Notes: generated from the sequence alone by a model not told the origin. DNA of 64,000 nucleotides from Clostridia bacterium (GCA_017461365.1 JAFTYG010000006.1:1-64000); one strand, 5' to 3'. Shown: positions 26,547 to 39,560, counted from the stretch's first letter. Made by a program: numbers and translations.

Positions 26547-28328
26547 TCAGTCAAAGGGGATGAAGGGAGGATACTCCTCGCCGTCACGGTCGGGCTCCCA
26601 CGTAAGCTGTCCGCCCGAGGTTACGCCCGTTTCGGTGAAGTCGGTGCCATTGTAGTCTACGGTATATTCGATATATGCCGCATAGCTACTTGACGCAAAC
26701 GCGCCGTCGATACGCTTAGAGGCGATCTCCATATAGGAAACGTCGATATATTCGTCGTAGACAAGGACGGTATCAGAGAGATTCCCGTGAGTATAGCTTC
26801 CGAGCTGTCCGTCAGCGGTGATCGCCGCCGAGTGTCTCATAAACTCGCAGACAAGGGCGTTGAACTCCTCGCTACCCTCGGTACAGTTCAGGTCGCCCGT
26901 CAGTATGATGGCGGTGTCCTTATGAGCGTACATAAACTCAAGTATCATCTTAGCCTGCGCTGTCCGTACCGTAGAGGAGGTGCCGAGTTGAGTATTGACG
27001 TGCAGTAGGGGTGTGCCTTCTGCGCGCTCAAAGAGAACGTACGTGTAGGTGTAGTTCGCGTCTGCGCCGTCGGTTCTTGATACCTCGTCGGGTGTCTCTG
27101 AGAGCCATTTGGTCGCGCTTTCCTTTACGGTGAGCTTATCCTTGGCGTAAAGTATTGCCGTAGCAAGTCCCGTGCCCTCGGCGTCTCTTCCGACACCTAC
27201 GTAGCCGTAGTAGTCACCGAGCTTTGAGGTGAGATATTCCTTCCACTCCTCGGAGCAGTCCTGAAGTCCTACGGTATCGGGGAGGTATCTGACTATCGTC
27301 TCAAGCACACGCTCTGCTCTTGAGTCGGTCTTACCGTCAGCCGAGACGTTGAATGACATCGTACTTGCTTTTCCCGTGTCGGAAACGAGACCGTTTTCAA
27401 CTTTGAGAGCAAGTGTCTCGCATTTCTCGCCGTCGGCAAAGCTGTTTATAAACGATTCGACTGCCGTGGCGCACCCGAGGGCGTTATTGCCGCAAAGGAC
27501 AATATTTTTGCCGTCGAGTGTGACAAGACCTCTGCCGTCGTTGACACCGCTAAGTGAGGACGTGTTTGTCTGTCTGTTAGTCTTACCTATGAGTATCTCG
27601 CTGCCGCTTGCCGCATCGCTGTCACTGACGACAGAGAGCATAGAGCCGCACTGCTCGGCTATGGCGCGCCAGAGCTTCTTTGCAAGAGCGGCTTCAAAGC
27701 TCTTACCGTCGGGGTAGACTATGCGGTATTCTGAAATATCCGCCGAGTCTACCGTGATAGTGCCGTAGTTGTATGAGCCGAGCGTGACGCTGTTCATATC
27801 GGAGTTGAAGAATATCTCGGCATTCTTATCCGTTCTGCGGACGATACTGCTGAATTCGGTAACAGTAGTTGCCGTTGTGTAGCTGTCATGAGATGCGATG
27901 GCGATCTTTTTACCGATTATCTTGTAGCCACGGTCGCCGTATTCGAGCTCGGAGAGAAGCTCTGCCGATTCCTCTCGGCGTGTGTCTCCGATGATTATCT
28001 CGTATTCGCCTATCTGCGACTCTCCCTTGTAGTTTGTGGGATTGTCATCCTTGGTCGTCATCGAGATACCGAATTTCAGCGAAAATGCGGAGGCGAGAGT
28101 GTTTATCGAGTCCATCATCTCGTCCGTCACATCCTCGGGATAGATTATCGTGTAGTTTTCAAGCTCACTTGTCAGTATCTCATAAAAGGGAGCTTCTTCG
28201 ATGACTGTTTCGGGCTCTGTATCCGAGCTCTCACTGTCCTTGTTATCGGGGTTATCTTTCTGACATGAAGCGAGAGCTGTGCCAAGTAAGATCAGAACCA
28301 ATATAAGGCTTATAAGTCTTTTTGACAT
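26547..28328 (-). CDS. EILIG-module lipoprotein with a degenerate EEP domain
   Basis: The 593-aa lipoprotein (signal ending ALASC) has two EILIG modules (~55-165 and ~205-310) with EIIIGDTRREES and EILIGKTNRQTN. The EEP-fold C-terminal domain lacks key residues: the usual QE is QD (LQDCS, ~355), NTHL is NTQL (~446), and no final SDH/TDH motif is visible. The TGDLN motif (~477) remains. The 17-bp gap to the next gene and shared strand indicate co-transcription. It may bind rather than cleave the substrate handled by the active paralogues at 2254, 60167 and 61971. Confidence 0.75.
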   Translation of the reverse strand: MSKRLISLILVLILLGTALASCQKDNPDNKDSESSDTEPETVIEEAPFYEILTSELENYTIIYPEDVTDEMMDSINTLASAFSLKFGISMTTKDDNPTNYKGESQIGEYEIIIGDTRREESAELLSELEYGDRGYKIIGKKIAIASHDSYTTATTVTEFSSIVRRTDKNAEIFFNSDMNSVTLGSYNYGTITVDSADISEYRIVYPDGKSFEAALAKKLWRAIAEQCGSMLSVVSDSDAASGSEILIGKTNRQTNTSSLSGVNDGRGLVTLDGKNIVLCGNNALGCATAVESFINSFADGEKCETLALKVENGLVSDTGKASTMSFNVSADGKTDSRAERVLETIVRYLPDTVGLQDCSEEWKEYLTSKLGDYYGYVGVGRDAEGTGLATAILYAKDKLTVKESATKWLSETPDEVSRTDGADANYTYTYVLFERAEGTPLLHVNTQLGTSSTVRTAQAKMILEFMYAHKDTAIILTGDLNCTEGSEEFNALVCEFMRHSAAITADGQLGSYTHGNLSDTVLVYDEYIDVSYMEIASKRIDGAFASSSYAAYIEYTVDYNGTDFTETGVTSGGQLTWEPDRDGEEYPPFIPFD

Positions 28329-28362
28329 TTTGTTCTCCTTTCAAACTGTCTTGACGGACTTA

Positions 28363-29946
28363 TTACGAGTAGTTATTCCACATACTGTTGAGAAGCTTTA
28401 GCATAGGATTGGTTTCGGGATCTGTGCTTATCATTTTAACTCTGTAAGACTCAAGGAATGAGGGAACAGAGTAGTCGGTCGCATCAGCGAAGGTGGTTAT
28501 CTTCCAGCCTGTACCCGAGAGGTTGTAGGTATAGTCAATATCAAAGGTCTTGTTTGCGAAGATGAGCTCAAGCATTTCGTAGTCCTCTGCGGAGCGGCAG
28601 AGCTTTGCGTATGTCATCTTCTCATAGAACGCGTCAAGGACTGAGAGGTTAGATCCGCTCATATACTTGGAGAAAAATGACATTGCTTCAATAACGTTAG
28701 CCGTTCTTTCCTCGTGTCCCGTTATTGTTCTGGGAACAAGGAGAGGCGTGTGAGCCATACCCGAGCACCATGAATAGTATTCCTGCTGACCTTCAACGTA
28801 GAGCGGTACGGGAAGGATACCGAATTCATCCTCCATATCTCTGTACTGAGTAAAGTCGGAAAGCGTACTTGTACGGAAGAGCGCCTGACCGTTTGCGAAC
28901 ATTCTCTGAGCCTCTGACCAGTAGTTGGACGTGAGAACGCCCTCGCTCTTATCGGCGATAAGTATTTCGGGATTTTCAAATATCTTTTCAACGCAGTCGG
29001 AAATAATGTCTACCGTACGTCCGTATTTTGTATCGTCGGCAAGCGAGCATACAAGAGATCCTTCGTTGACCTCGACTATCTTGTTACCCGTTCCGAGATA
29101 TACGACGTAGGGGAAGGGAGACTCACTGATGATACCCCACTGGCTGTTCATTGTCATTCCCGAGCCGAGAGATGCGAAATCGGATGTGCCCTTAGCCATC
29201 TGCAGCATAAGGTCGAGTGTCCACTCCTTGTCTCTTACAAGCTCATAGGGAGAGCCATAGGTATCGTCATAGTGGAGCTCGTTGTAAATGCTCTTGTTGA
29301 TACCGATGACGTGCGTACGCATCTCATCATGAACCTGGAAGTCGCCCTCAATGCAGAAGAGCTTACCCTCGACGAGGTACTCCTTTTGAATACGCTGGTC
29401 GTAGTAGGATGCTTCAAGGTTGAGTCCCTCAAGTGTGTTGAGGTCGGTAACGTAGCCGTTGGAAACTGCCATAGACATGATGGAGCCTGCAACCGAGTAA
29501 ATTGCATCTGCAAAGTCGGTCTGCGTCATACTGTTGATCTCAAGCTCGTCCTTTACGCCGTACGACTTGTCGATATCTGTGACCTGTACGTCGATGTTGA
29601 AGTAGCTTTCAAGCAGCGCGTCTCTCTTTGCGAACGCGATATTGATGGCGTCTGCTGCCATAGCCGCGCCGTCAACGTGAGTTATGTACTGCTTTTTACT
29701 TTGCAGGTCGTGAACTATTTTGAATGCAGCGCCCTCGTAGTCTATTCTTTCGGGCATATACTTTGTGCGTTCGTCGTTTTCACTGCTATCACCTGTGCCT
29801 GTAGTTATAACGATGTCGTCAACGTCCGTTTTATTGGTCTCTGAATTTTCGTCTTTGTTTTTGCCCATATTGCACGAAAAGAGCATAGGTACAGATACAA
29901 GCAGAACAAGACAAAGGGTAATTGCGCGGATAATTTGTTTTTTCAT
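28363..29946 (-). CDS. Orphan extracellular solute-binding lipoprotein
   Basis: The 527-aa product has a lipoprotein signal ending MLFSC and an Asp/Asn/Thr-rich linker. A family 1-like binding-protein body follows with ADAIYSVAGSI, LNTLEGLNLEASYY, GKLFCIEGD and a C-terminal EAMSFFSKYMSG region. It keeps the order of lobe motifs seen in the proteins at 4010, 43405 and 63208. No permease or ATPase is nearby. It is flanked by the two EILIG-module lipoproteins of locus B, one with an MBL and one with an EEP domain. GGAGG site present. Confidence 0.8.
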   Translation of the reverse strand: MKKQIIRAITLCLVLLVSVPMLFSCNMGKNKDENSETNKTDVDDIVITTGTGDSSENDERTKYMPERIDYEGAAFKIVHDLQSKKQYITHVDGAAMAADAINIAFAKRDALLESYFNIDVQVTDIDKSYGVKDELEINSMTQTDFADAIYSVAGSIMSMAVSNGYVTDLNTLEGLNLEASYYDQRIQKEYLVEGKLFCIEGDFQVHDEMRTHVIGINKSIYNELHYDDTYGSPYELVRDKEWTLDLMLQMAKGTSDFASLGSGMTMNSQWGIISESPFPYVVYLGTGNKIVEVNEGSLVCSLADDTKYGRTVDIISDCVEKIFENPEILIADKSEGVLTSNYWSEAQRMFANGQALFRTSTLSDFTQYRDMEDEFGILPVPLYVEGQQEYYSWCSGMAHTPLLVPRTITGHEERTANVIEAMSFFSKYMSGSNLSVLDAFYEKMTYAKLCRSAEDYEMLELIFANKTFDIDYTYNLSGTGWKITTFADATDYSVPSFLESYRVKMISTDPETNPMLKLLNSMWNNYS

Positions 29947-29993
29947 GGTTTCCTCCTTGAAATTCTGTTTTTATGATGATCTATATAATGGGC

Positions 29994-31946
29994 TTACGCC
30001 TCGGGTTGTCCGTAAACGTACATAACCTCTTTGCCGTCCCAGATGTCGCCTATAACGTCGCGAGTCTCGACCTCAAAGCTTCCGTCTGCGGCTACGCTTA
30101 CGCCTGCCGTGCAGTTACCCGCAAAGTAGATGTTATCAGCTCCGCCTTGGGTGCTTTCGACTACGCTGTTATAAATGTGCTGTGTACCGCCGTTGAGCTT
30201 GGAGATCGCCTCCTTCTTCTGCGAATAGAGCGAGATAGAGGGATTTATCATAGCGTATAGCTCGGGCAGATGATTGAGACCGTGGTGCGATACCTGAAGA
30301 ATGTCGGATTTCAGCGTTTCTGCGGAATAGTTTGCAAAAAGAACGTCTCTTGCAACGTATGCAATATCACCTGTGAGAAGGAAGGTCTTTCCGTCAAAGG
30401 TTATCTTTGCAGTGATAGACGAGTTGTTCTGGTCTACCGCGGGATTGCCTCCCCAAGCAAGGGGCATAGTGTCGAGAATGATGTCGCCGCTTTCTGCGCT
30501 TACGCTGTCCTCGTAGGTGTAGAGAATGTCAATGGTGATGTCGGCGATCTTCAGCGTCTCACCGGTGTGAGGACGGTAGTACTTGACGTCGGGATACCAC
30601 TCCTTGAAGCTCTCGAAGAACGTAGGCATATTGGAGTCCTTGTAGTTGAAGTTGAAGGACATACGCTCTACGTCGTAGCTGTCGTGGTAATTGCTGAGAA
30701 ATCTTGCAAATCCGCCGAAGTGGTCAAGGTGCGAGTGAGTGATGAGCCAATTGGAGACAGTTACCTTCTCTCCTGCCGGAACTCCCGTAATTTCGTGCAA
30801 GAAGCTGTCAAGTCCCTCCATGGCGGTCTTGGGCATCATATAGTGGGAAGCGCCGTCGATTATCATTACCGTATTGTCGGCAAGCTTGAAGATAAGCAGC
30901 TGACCGCAGTTTGAGGTCTCGAGGTTCTGTATCTTATTGTTGTTTTCGTCTCTGTAATACTCGAATACGTTCTTTCCGTGGTCGCTCATCTTGAAGCCGT
31001 ACTGATAAAGAGTAGTGGTGTCGCCAACCTGCTTTTCATAAACGTAGGAGAATTCATCCTCGGTAACAGCCTCGCCCTTATCAAGAACAAAGCGAGCCTC
31101 ACCGACCTTTTTGGAAAGGTACATATACATACGCATATCTCCCTTTGTTACCCAATAGGAGAGGATGCCCTCGTTGTCAGCTACTTTTTCAAGTGTGTAG
31201 CCCGCATTTGTGAGCTTCTGTACGTAAGCCGCAAACTCCTCAGCGTTCGTTTCGTAAGCGCAGGACACCTTGTAGTTTTTAGGTGTTGTACCCTTCATCG
31301 TGTCAAGTCCGTAGTTGCTTGTGTAGGACTTCTGCGCGAGTATTCCGCCCTCATAGGCGGGAAGCTCAAGGCTCCAGCGCTCACGGGTATTTCCGTCGTA
31401 TGTGTAGGTGACGTCAATATCCTCCGCAAGTGTCGCCGTCTTTCTGTCCTTTGAAAATTCTATTTTTTCCATAAATGCCTCCACTGCATCCGATAGCATC
31501 CAAGCCTTAGCCGCGAGGATAACTATTTGTCCGTTTACTTTTTTTATAACATATGTGTTTTCCGCTACGCTCTCCGAGACTTGTCTGGAGTCCTCTCTGT
31601 CGGTCTCTCCGATAAGTATTTCGGGAAGCGCGCCTTTTTCTATCTCGGCGTCTGTGCCGAAAAAGCTCTTGTCGTCAACATAGTTTGACAGCTTGTTGTA
31701 AAGAAGCGTTGCGGCGTTCTTCACGTCGTTGTTTCCGTCTGCCGCGTAAACTATATTGTAGTTCATTGTTCTGTCCGAATACAAATAATTCGAATAGCTT
31801 TCGTTTGAGGTCTCAATTTCCGTTTCGCTGTCGGTTTCTGTTTTGGTTTCTTCTCTGTCCGAGCCGCCGTTGCAGGCGCTGAGGGCAGGGGTTAGCAGAA
31901 TACCTGCACACAGCAGAAATGAGATCAGTTTTTTTGATTTGTTCAA
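29994..31946 (-). CDS. EILIG-module lipoprotein with a metallo-beta-lactamase-fold domain
   Basis: The 650-aa lipoprotein (signal ending ALSAC) has one EILIG module (~60-170; EILIGETDREDS). The C-terminal MBL-fold hydrolase (~340-640) has the metal motif THSHLDHFGG (~404), a LLTGD strand and VSHHGLNHL, close to the ComEC/Rec2 type of MBL domain. Such domains usually hydrolyse phosphodiester or ester bonds. It starts within the 4-bp overlap with the PocR-AraC gene, so the two are translationally coupled and the regulator probably controls this cluster. Confidence 0.82.
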   Translation of the reverse strand: MNKSKKLISFLLCAGILLTPALSACNGGSDREETKTETDSETEIETSNESYSNYLYSDRTMNYNIVYAADGNNDVKNAATLLYNKLSNYVDDKSFFGTDAEIEKGALPEILIGETDREDSRQVSESVAENTYVIKKVNGQIVILAAKAWMLSDAVEAFMEKIEFSKDRKTATLAEDIDVTYTYDGNTRERWSLELPAYEGGILAQKSYTSNYGLDTMKGTTPKNYKVSCAYETNAEEFAAYVQKLTNAGYTLEKVADNEGILSYWVTKGDMRMYMYLSKKVGEARFVLDKGEAVTEDEFSYVYEKQVGDTTTLYQYGFKMSDHGKNVFEYYRDENNNKIQNLETSNCGQLLIFKLADNTVMIIDGASHYMMPKTAMEGLDSFLHEITGVPAGEKVTVSNWLITHSHLDHFGGFARFLSNYHDSYDVERMSFNFNYKDSNMPTFFESFKEWYPDVKYYRPHTGETLKIADITIDILYTYEDSVSAESGDIILDTMPLAWGGNPAVDQNNSSITAKITFDGKTFLLTGDIAYVARDVLFANYSAETLKSDILQVSHHGLNHLPELYAMINPSISLYSQKKEAISKLNGGTQHIYNSVVESTQGGADNIYFAGNCTAGVSVAADGSFEVETRDVIGDIWDGKEVMYVYGQPEA

Positions 31947-32833
31947 GTTGTTTCTCCTTCCTTTTCTTTGTTTTTTATTTCCTCTTTATATAGCCTCTGC
32001 ATATCGGTTGGGGACATTCCGTACTTTTTGTAAAAGAGTGTACTGAAATAGCTTTGGTACGAAAAGCCGACCGAGGATGCAAGGTAGTTTATATTTAGAT
32101 CGGGATTTTTTTGAAGCATCTGTCTTGCCCTGCGAAGTCGAAGATTGTTAGTATATTCCACGATAGTCATGCCGTGCGCTTGACGGAATTCGCTTGCGAG
32201 CTTTTTTCTGTCGCAAAGAAATACGTAGCACAGCTCCGCGTTTGTTATTTTTTCGGTGAAGTGCTCTCTTATATAGGTCGCCGCAAGATACGCAAGACCG
32301 TTCAGCTCGTTTGTAATGAGGTTCTTTTCGCTTGCGTATTCCGCATAGATCTTGGCTATCTGAGCTATTGCGTTCAGCTTTTCCTCTGACAGCATGAGCG
32401 TCGTGCTTACCGCGTCGCGCAATATTTTCTCAGGCGTATCGGGATGTGATTTGCGCAGCTTATCAAGGCATTTTTGTCTTGACGCGTCACTGTCCTCTAT
32501 TGCCTGTCCGAGCAACAGATACCCGTATATGGTATCCTGATCGTAAAGGGGGATCATTATTTCGTAAAGTCCCATATAGCATTTATATACTATCATTTTC
32601 TTTTGCTCGGTACAAAACTTGAACGCTTCGGTATCGTTGACGCGGCATCTCGTATGATATTCGGAATTCATGCGCAACAGCTTGCAGAAGTTGCAATTGT
32701 ACGACGGGCAGGACGTAACCCATAATCTCTTGGAATTGTAAAGCGTTACCGTCATTCCCGTGAGAAGATGAAGATTTTTTAAAAATGTATTGCAGTCAAG
32801 GCTTGATTCGGGGCTTATAGGAATATGCTCCAT
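31943..32833 (-). CDS. AraC-family regulator with a PocR-type sensory domain
   Basis: In this 296-aa protein, residues ~10-150 fit the PocR ligand-binding domain: a Cys-rich pattern (CNFCKLL, RCRVND, then CTEQ and YKCYMGL) followed by IPLYDQDTIYGYLLLGQ. Residues ~195-290 are an AraC DNA-binding domain (ITNAELCYVFLCDRKKLASEF, then INYLASSVGFSYQSYFSTLFYKKYGMSP). PocR domains sense small hydroxylated carbon compounds in some systems; the ligand here is unknown. It lies between the beta-galactosidase and the MBL lipoprotein genes on one strand. Confidence 0.87.
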   Translation of the reverse strand: MEHIPISPESSLDCNTFLKNLHLLTGMTVTLYNSKRLWVTSCPSYNCNFCKLLRMNSEYHTRCRVNDTEAFKFCTEQKKMIVYKCYMGLYEIMIPLYDQDTIYGYLLLGQAIEDSDASRQKCLDKLRKSHPDTPEKILRDAVSTTLMLSEEKLNAIAQIAKIYAEYASEKNLITNELNGLAYLAATYIREHFTEKITNAELCYVFLCDRKKLASEFRQAHGMTIVEYTNNLRLRRARQMLQKNPDLNINYLASSVGFSYQSYFSTLFYKKYGMSPTDMQRLYKEEIKNKEKEGETT

Positions 32834-32882
32834 AAGGATCTCCTTTCGGCATTATAACATTTGGTATTTAATATTTTCCCCA

Positions 32883-35972
<3,090 letters not shown>

Positions 35973-36173
35973 TTAAGAGCAAAAAACAATAAAAGACTTC
36001 TATTTTTCATCTAAATGATAGCATTTTTCAAAAATTAAGTCAATACGTTCACTTTGAAAACCCCACATTTTGAAACTTAAATCCCACATTTTATAAATCT
36101 AAACGCCATCGTTAACATATAGGACGATGTTTCTGTCGTACCGTCGTTCTGACGTTGAGTTCTCTACATCTAT

Positions 36174-36202
36174 ATTATACAACTTTTTTGTATGGGTTTC
36201 AA
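36174..36202 (-). promoter_or_regulatory. SigA-type promoter for the GH2/locus B cluster
   Basis: On the minus strand TTGAAA (36197-36202), a 17-bp spacer and TATAAT (36174-36179). The transcript would carry a ~320-nt AT-rich leader before ATG 35849; I see no riboswitch in it. Confidence 0.6.
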
Positions 36203-36245
36203 TTGTACTGTTCTATCAAATATATCGCTTTTTCATCTATACAGC

Positions 36246-36274
36246 TTGACTGAATTGTAGATTTGTGGTATAAT
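36246..36274 (+). promoter_or_regulatory. SigA-type promoter of the AraC gene at 36340
   Basis: TTGACT (36246-36251), a 17-bp spacer and TATAAT (36269-36274), 65 bp before the start codon and divergent from the locus B promoter. Confidence 0.8.
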
Positions 36275-36339
36275 TCACTTGTTTATAAAGATATTTTTGT
36301 AAATATGAAATAAAAATATCGGTGAAGAAAGGAGAAGAT

Positions 36340-37242
36340 ATGTCCGATAATTGTATATATTGGCAGCATCGTTCAGGCGACCGACTTTCCGATTTCTATT
36401 TTGACGATCCCACTCTCCTTCTTGCGCATAAGGATGAGTACTATGAGGATTTCTACATCGGCCGTCACACTCCGTCCGATATGATACTGCGAACGGTGGG
36501 CTACCGCCGATGTGATCCCGAATTTCAATTCAGGCATATGTCGTTTGGCGGACGCTACTGCATTATGTATGTATTTGAAGGCGAGGGCTATGTGGACGGC
36601 AACATTGTCGACCGAGGGAACGTTATTTTCTTTGACCGCCGCAGAATATCCAATTTTTCAACCCATCCCGAAAATCTCTGCGCGTACGGCTGGATAACCT
36701 TTACGGGCGGAAACAGCGATGAGATAGTAAAAAAGATAGGACTTTCGAACAAAAATTGTATATATCGTATCGATAATATCGATCGGGCAGAAGCCATCTT
36801 CAGGGATATGCTTTATGTAAAGCACGAGGAAAACACAGAGCTTTATATGGAAGGCTGCTTGTTGCGAATGCTGTCTCTTTCGGAGAAACCAAAGGAAACA
36901 GACGTATCGGAGGTGGCATCGGTGGGTAACCGATACCTCGACTCGGCGCTTTTGTATATATCCCTCAATTTCAAAGATCCCGATTTCCGTATATCGGATG
37001 TGTCTACCGCCGTTGGAGTGAGCGAGAATTATTTGCGTACGCTCTTTCGTGAAGAGCTCGGCGTGTCGATGAGGGATTATATAATCGAGCAGAGGATAAA
37101 CATTGCGGTCAACCTCCTTAGGGCATCGAATTATAATATAACTGAGATCGCGCAGTTCTGCGGTTATACCGATTACAAAAATTTCTTCAAGCAGTTCAAA
37201 AGACGTGTCGGGGTATCCCCATCGAAATTCAAGATAAAATAA
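36340..37242 (+). CDS. AraC-family regulator
   Basis: 300 aa from ATG 36340 (AAAGGAG site; an in-frame GTG at 36322 lies upstream of the ribosome site). The N-terminal half is a cupin-like sensing domain (YCIMYVFEGEGYVDG, GNVIFFDRR). The C-terminal half is an AraC domain (FRISDVSTAVGVSENYLRTLFREELG, then ITEIAQFCGYTDYKNFFKQFKRRVGVSP). It is divergent from the GH2 gene and shares a ~490-bp intergenic region with it, so it is the likely regulator of the GH2-led cluster together with the internal PocR-AraC protein. Confidence 0.9.
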   Translation: MSDNCIYWQHRSGDRLSDFYFDDPTLLLAHKDEYYEDFYIGRHTPSDMILRTVGYRRCDPEFQFRHMSFGGRYCIMYVFEGEGYVDGNIVDRGNVIFFDRRRISNFSTHPENLCAYGWITFTGGNSDEIVKKIGLSNKNCIYRIDNIDRAEAIFRDMLYVKHEENTELYMEGCLLRMLSLSEKPKETDVSEVASVGNRYLDSALLYISLNFKDPDFRISDVSTAVGVSENYLRTLFREELGVSMRDYIIEQRINIAVNLLRASNYNITEIAQFCGYTDYKNFFKQFKRRVGVSPSKFKIK

Positions 37243-37265
37243 CAGTATTGCTACCATAAAGAAAC

Positions 37266-37294
37266 GGCGGCTGTCTCTTTGCGAGACAGCCGCC
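37266..37294. terminator. Bidirectional terminator hairpin
   Basis: A perfect 12-bp stem (GGCGGCTGTCTC with GAGACAGCCGCC) and 5-nt loop lie between convergent genes. The T-runs are weak. Its stem core recurs at 58935. Confidence 0.75.
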
Positions 37295-37303
37295 TGATGC
37301 TTA

Positions 37304-38155
37304 TTAAATTGCTATAAATATCGACGCGAGCAGTGCGATACCCGTTGCCACATAGTCCTTTAGTTTCAGCTTTTCCTTTCTCACGGCGCTGATGACCGTA
37401 GCGCAGACCATAACTCCGCCCGTTACAAGCGGATACTGTATCGACGCGGGAAGCACTGAGAGCGCTATAAGCAGGAAAAGATTTCCCACCCCGTTGAATA
37501 CTCCGTAGCCCGAAACGAAGAAGATGTCCTTACCCTTGACGAGCGGTATCTTTTTATATCCTACAAGCAGCCACACGGCGCATATTACGACAGTGACGAT
37601 GCTTGACCAGATCATAAATCCCGTGCTGTCGACGTGTGGGAGCTTTGCGGACTGATGTATCTTTGAGATAACTCCCGCCATACCGTTCAGAAAGAATACG
37701 GCGAAGCAGTAAAACAGCCCTTTTCTGTTCTGCTTTCCCGTCTTTACGTTGAGCAGTACCGCGCCAACTATCAGGATACAGCATATTACCTTGAATACCG
37801 TCAGAGGCTCGCCGTAGAATATTACTCCAAGCAAGAAGGGGAGCAGCATTCCGCCAAGCATCGAAAACACCGAAAACACCGACAGGTTAGCCACCGAAAA
37901 GGCTTTGAGGCTGTAATAGCTCATAAGTATTCCCGACACGGAATATACCGTCGCCATCAGCAGAGAAAACCACGTAAAGCCTACCCTGAAGCCCGCGATA
38001 AAGAGCATTATCACGATGATGACGATACTTTTATAAAGGGAAAAGACCAACGATGCTTTAAGATCGGTTCCGTTCGATTGCTGAAAGCGCTGGTTGAATA
38101 GGAACTGTAATGAAAACAGTACCGTTGCCGTGATGACTAAGGCGTAATTTATCAT
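37304..38155 (-). CDS. EamA/DMT-superfamily transporter
   Basis: The 283-aa protein is almost entirely hydrophobic, with about ten membrane segments in two repeats of five. The layout and the YYSLKAFSVANLSVFSVF segment before a PFLLGVIFYGEPLT turn are typical of drug/metabolite transporters of the EamA type. The substrate is unknown. Its start overlaps the stop of the oxidoreductase gene by 4 bp, so both are one operon. It may import or export the compound the oxidoreductase handles. Confidence 0.82.
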   Translation of the reverse strand: MINYALVITATVLFSLQFLFNQRFQQSNGTDLKASLVFSLYKSIVIIVIMLFIAGFRVGFTWFSLLMATVYSVSGILMSYYSLKAFSVANLSVFSVFSMLGGMLLPFLLGVIFYGEPLTVFKVICCILIVGAVLLNVKTGKQNRKGLFYCFAVFFLNGMAGVISKIHQSAKLPHVDSTGFMIWSSIVTVVICAVWLLVGYKKIPLVKGKDIFFVSGYGVFNGVGNLFLLIALSVLPASIQYPLVTGGVMVCATVISAVRKEKLKLKDYVATGIALLASIFIAI

Positions 38156-39453
38156 TTACCCTCGCCTTTCTTGAATATCATCGCTCTGTAATTTGTCGGA
38201 TTGTCGCTTGCGCACTCTTCTTCCCAAAGGCGCTTTACGTTTTCATATACCTCGTCCTCAATATCGGGAGTACCGCTTTTGCAGGTGGGAAGAAGCATAT
38301 CTCCCGCCACCTTTTCATCGGTGCAGGCAGTGTCGTGTCTCCATGCGTCTCTTTCTGCCTTATTGCGGAGGTTGGGTATCTGCATGGGTGCGCTTCCGTT
38401 CAATATTGAGCGGAAAGCGAACATACCCGGCAGGAACATATCGAGAGCCTCGTACACATCTATGGTGTCTGCCTCGGGATTGCCCTTGATCTTTTCGACA
38501 AAGTGCCACATACAGTAAAAGTCGGAGCTTCCGTGTCCGAAGGCTTTTGCCTGCTCGTCATATTCTCTTGTGGGCATATATTCCTCAACGGGAAGCTTTG
38601 CGTACTCGCCCGCATTCACGTCATATTTTACGTATATGGTCTTAGTATCCTTTTTGCCTGTACCCTCTCTTGCGCTTTCCATTCTTCCCTTAGAGCCGTA
38701 CATAGTGTACCATACGGAATTTTCATAAAGACCGCCGTGGATGCTCTTGACGATACCGCCGTTCTCAAGTGTTACCATCTCAATACCGAACTCAGCGCCC
38801 TTTGATCCTCCGCTGAGACGGCGGGCGTTCATTGTGCTCTCTATACCGATGACCGACACGGGACGGAGACCTGTGGCGTGGATTATCGGACCTAAGGAGT
38901 GGGTACAATAGAAGGTGGAGTACATATTATTTCTCCAGTGATCGCGCATACCGTAGGTGATGGAGGGCCATATCGGCTCGCCGTTGTGTATGTATTCGCA
39001 CTCGCCGTATTCAAATTCACCGATCTTATTCTGAGCGTATAGCTTTTTCATCTCATAAGGCGCGGGCATATAGCAGTAGTTTTCACCGTACGCGTATATC
39101 ATACCCGTCTGTTCTACCGTCTCAACAAGCTCAACAGCCTCCTTCATCGTCTGAACGGGTGTTACCTCGGAAAAGACGTGCTTGCCGAGCTTCATTGCTT
39201 TGATAGCGAAGGGCGCGTGCTCGGTCGCGTAGTTTGCAAGGACTACGGCGTCCATATCGTGCTTGATGAAATCCTCAAAATTGTCGTAAAAGGTAATGTT
39301 CAAGCCCTCTGCATCTCTTTTCTGAGCTTCCAATACCTCGGGAGAGTTATCGCAGATTGCTACTACCTCAGCGTTTTCTGCCTGCTTGCAATATTTGATC
39401 ATGCTTGTACCGCGATAGCCGCCAAGTACACCTATTCTGACCTTTTTGTTCAT
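38152..39453 (-). CDS. Gfo/Idh/MocA-family oxidoreductase
   Basis: The 433-aa protein starts with a Rossmann fold (RIGVLGGYRGTSM, then VAICDNSPE). It has KHVFSEVTPVQT in place of the usual EKP motif, which occurs in a subset of the family, including glycosidase-like members. The C-terminal substrate domain has THSLGPIIHATG, EMVTLENGG and an extended tail. It probably oxidises or isomerises a sugar or sugar acid with bound NAD(P). Transcribed from the consensus promoter at 39490-39518, divergent from an AraC gene. Confidence 0.83.
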   Translation of the reverse strand: MNKKVRIGVLGGYRGTSMIKYCKQAENAEVVAICDNSPEVLEAQKRDAEGLNITFYDNFEDFIKHDMDAVVLANYATEHAPFAIKAMKLGKHVFSEVTPVQTMKEAVELVETVEQTGMIYAYGENYCYMPAPYEMKKLYAQNKIGEFEYGECEYIHNGEPIWPSITYGMRDHWRNNMYSTFYCTHSLGPIIHATGLRPVSVIGIESTMNARRLSGGSKGAEFGIEMVTLENGGIVKSIHGGLYENSVWYTMYGSKGRMESAREGTGKKDTKTIYVKYDVNAGEYAKLPVEEYMPTREYDEQAKAFGHGSSDFYCMWHFVEKIKGNPEADTIDVYEALDMFLPGMFAFRSILNGSAPMQIPNLRNKAERDAWRHDTACTDEKVAGDMLLPTCKSGTPDIEDEVYENVKRLWEEECASDNPTNYRAMIFKKGEGK

Positions 39454-39489
39454 AACGTTTTCCTTTCGTTAATGTATTTATTTACCGTA

Positions 39490-39518
39490 ATTATACCACA
39501 AGGGGCGTGGTGTGTAAA
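39490..39518 (-). promoter_or_regulatory. SigA-type promoter of the oxidoreductase-transporter operon
   Basis: On the minus strand TTTACA (39513-39518), 17 bp and TATAAT (39490-39495), 37 bp before the start codon. Confidence 0.75.
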
Positions 39519-39560
39519 TTGAAAAAATCCATATTTATATTGAAAAAATCTATATTTGTG

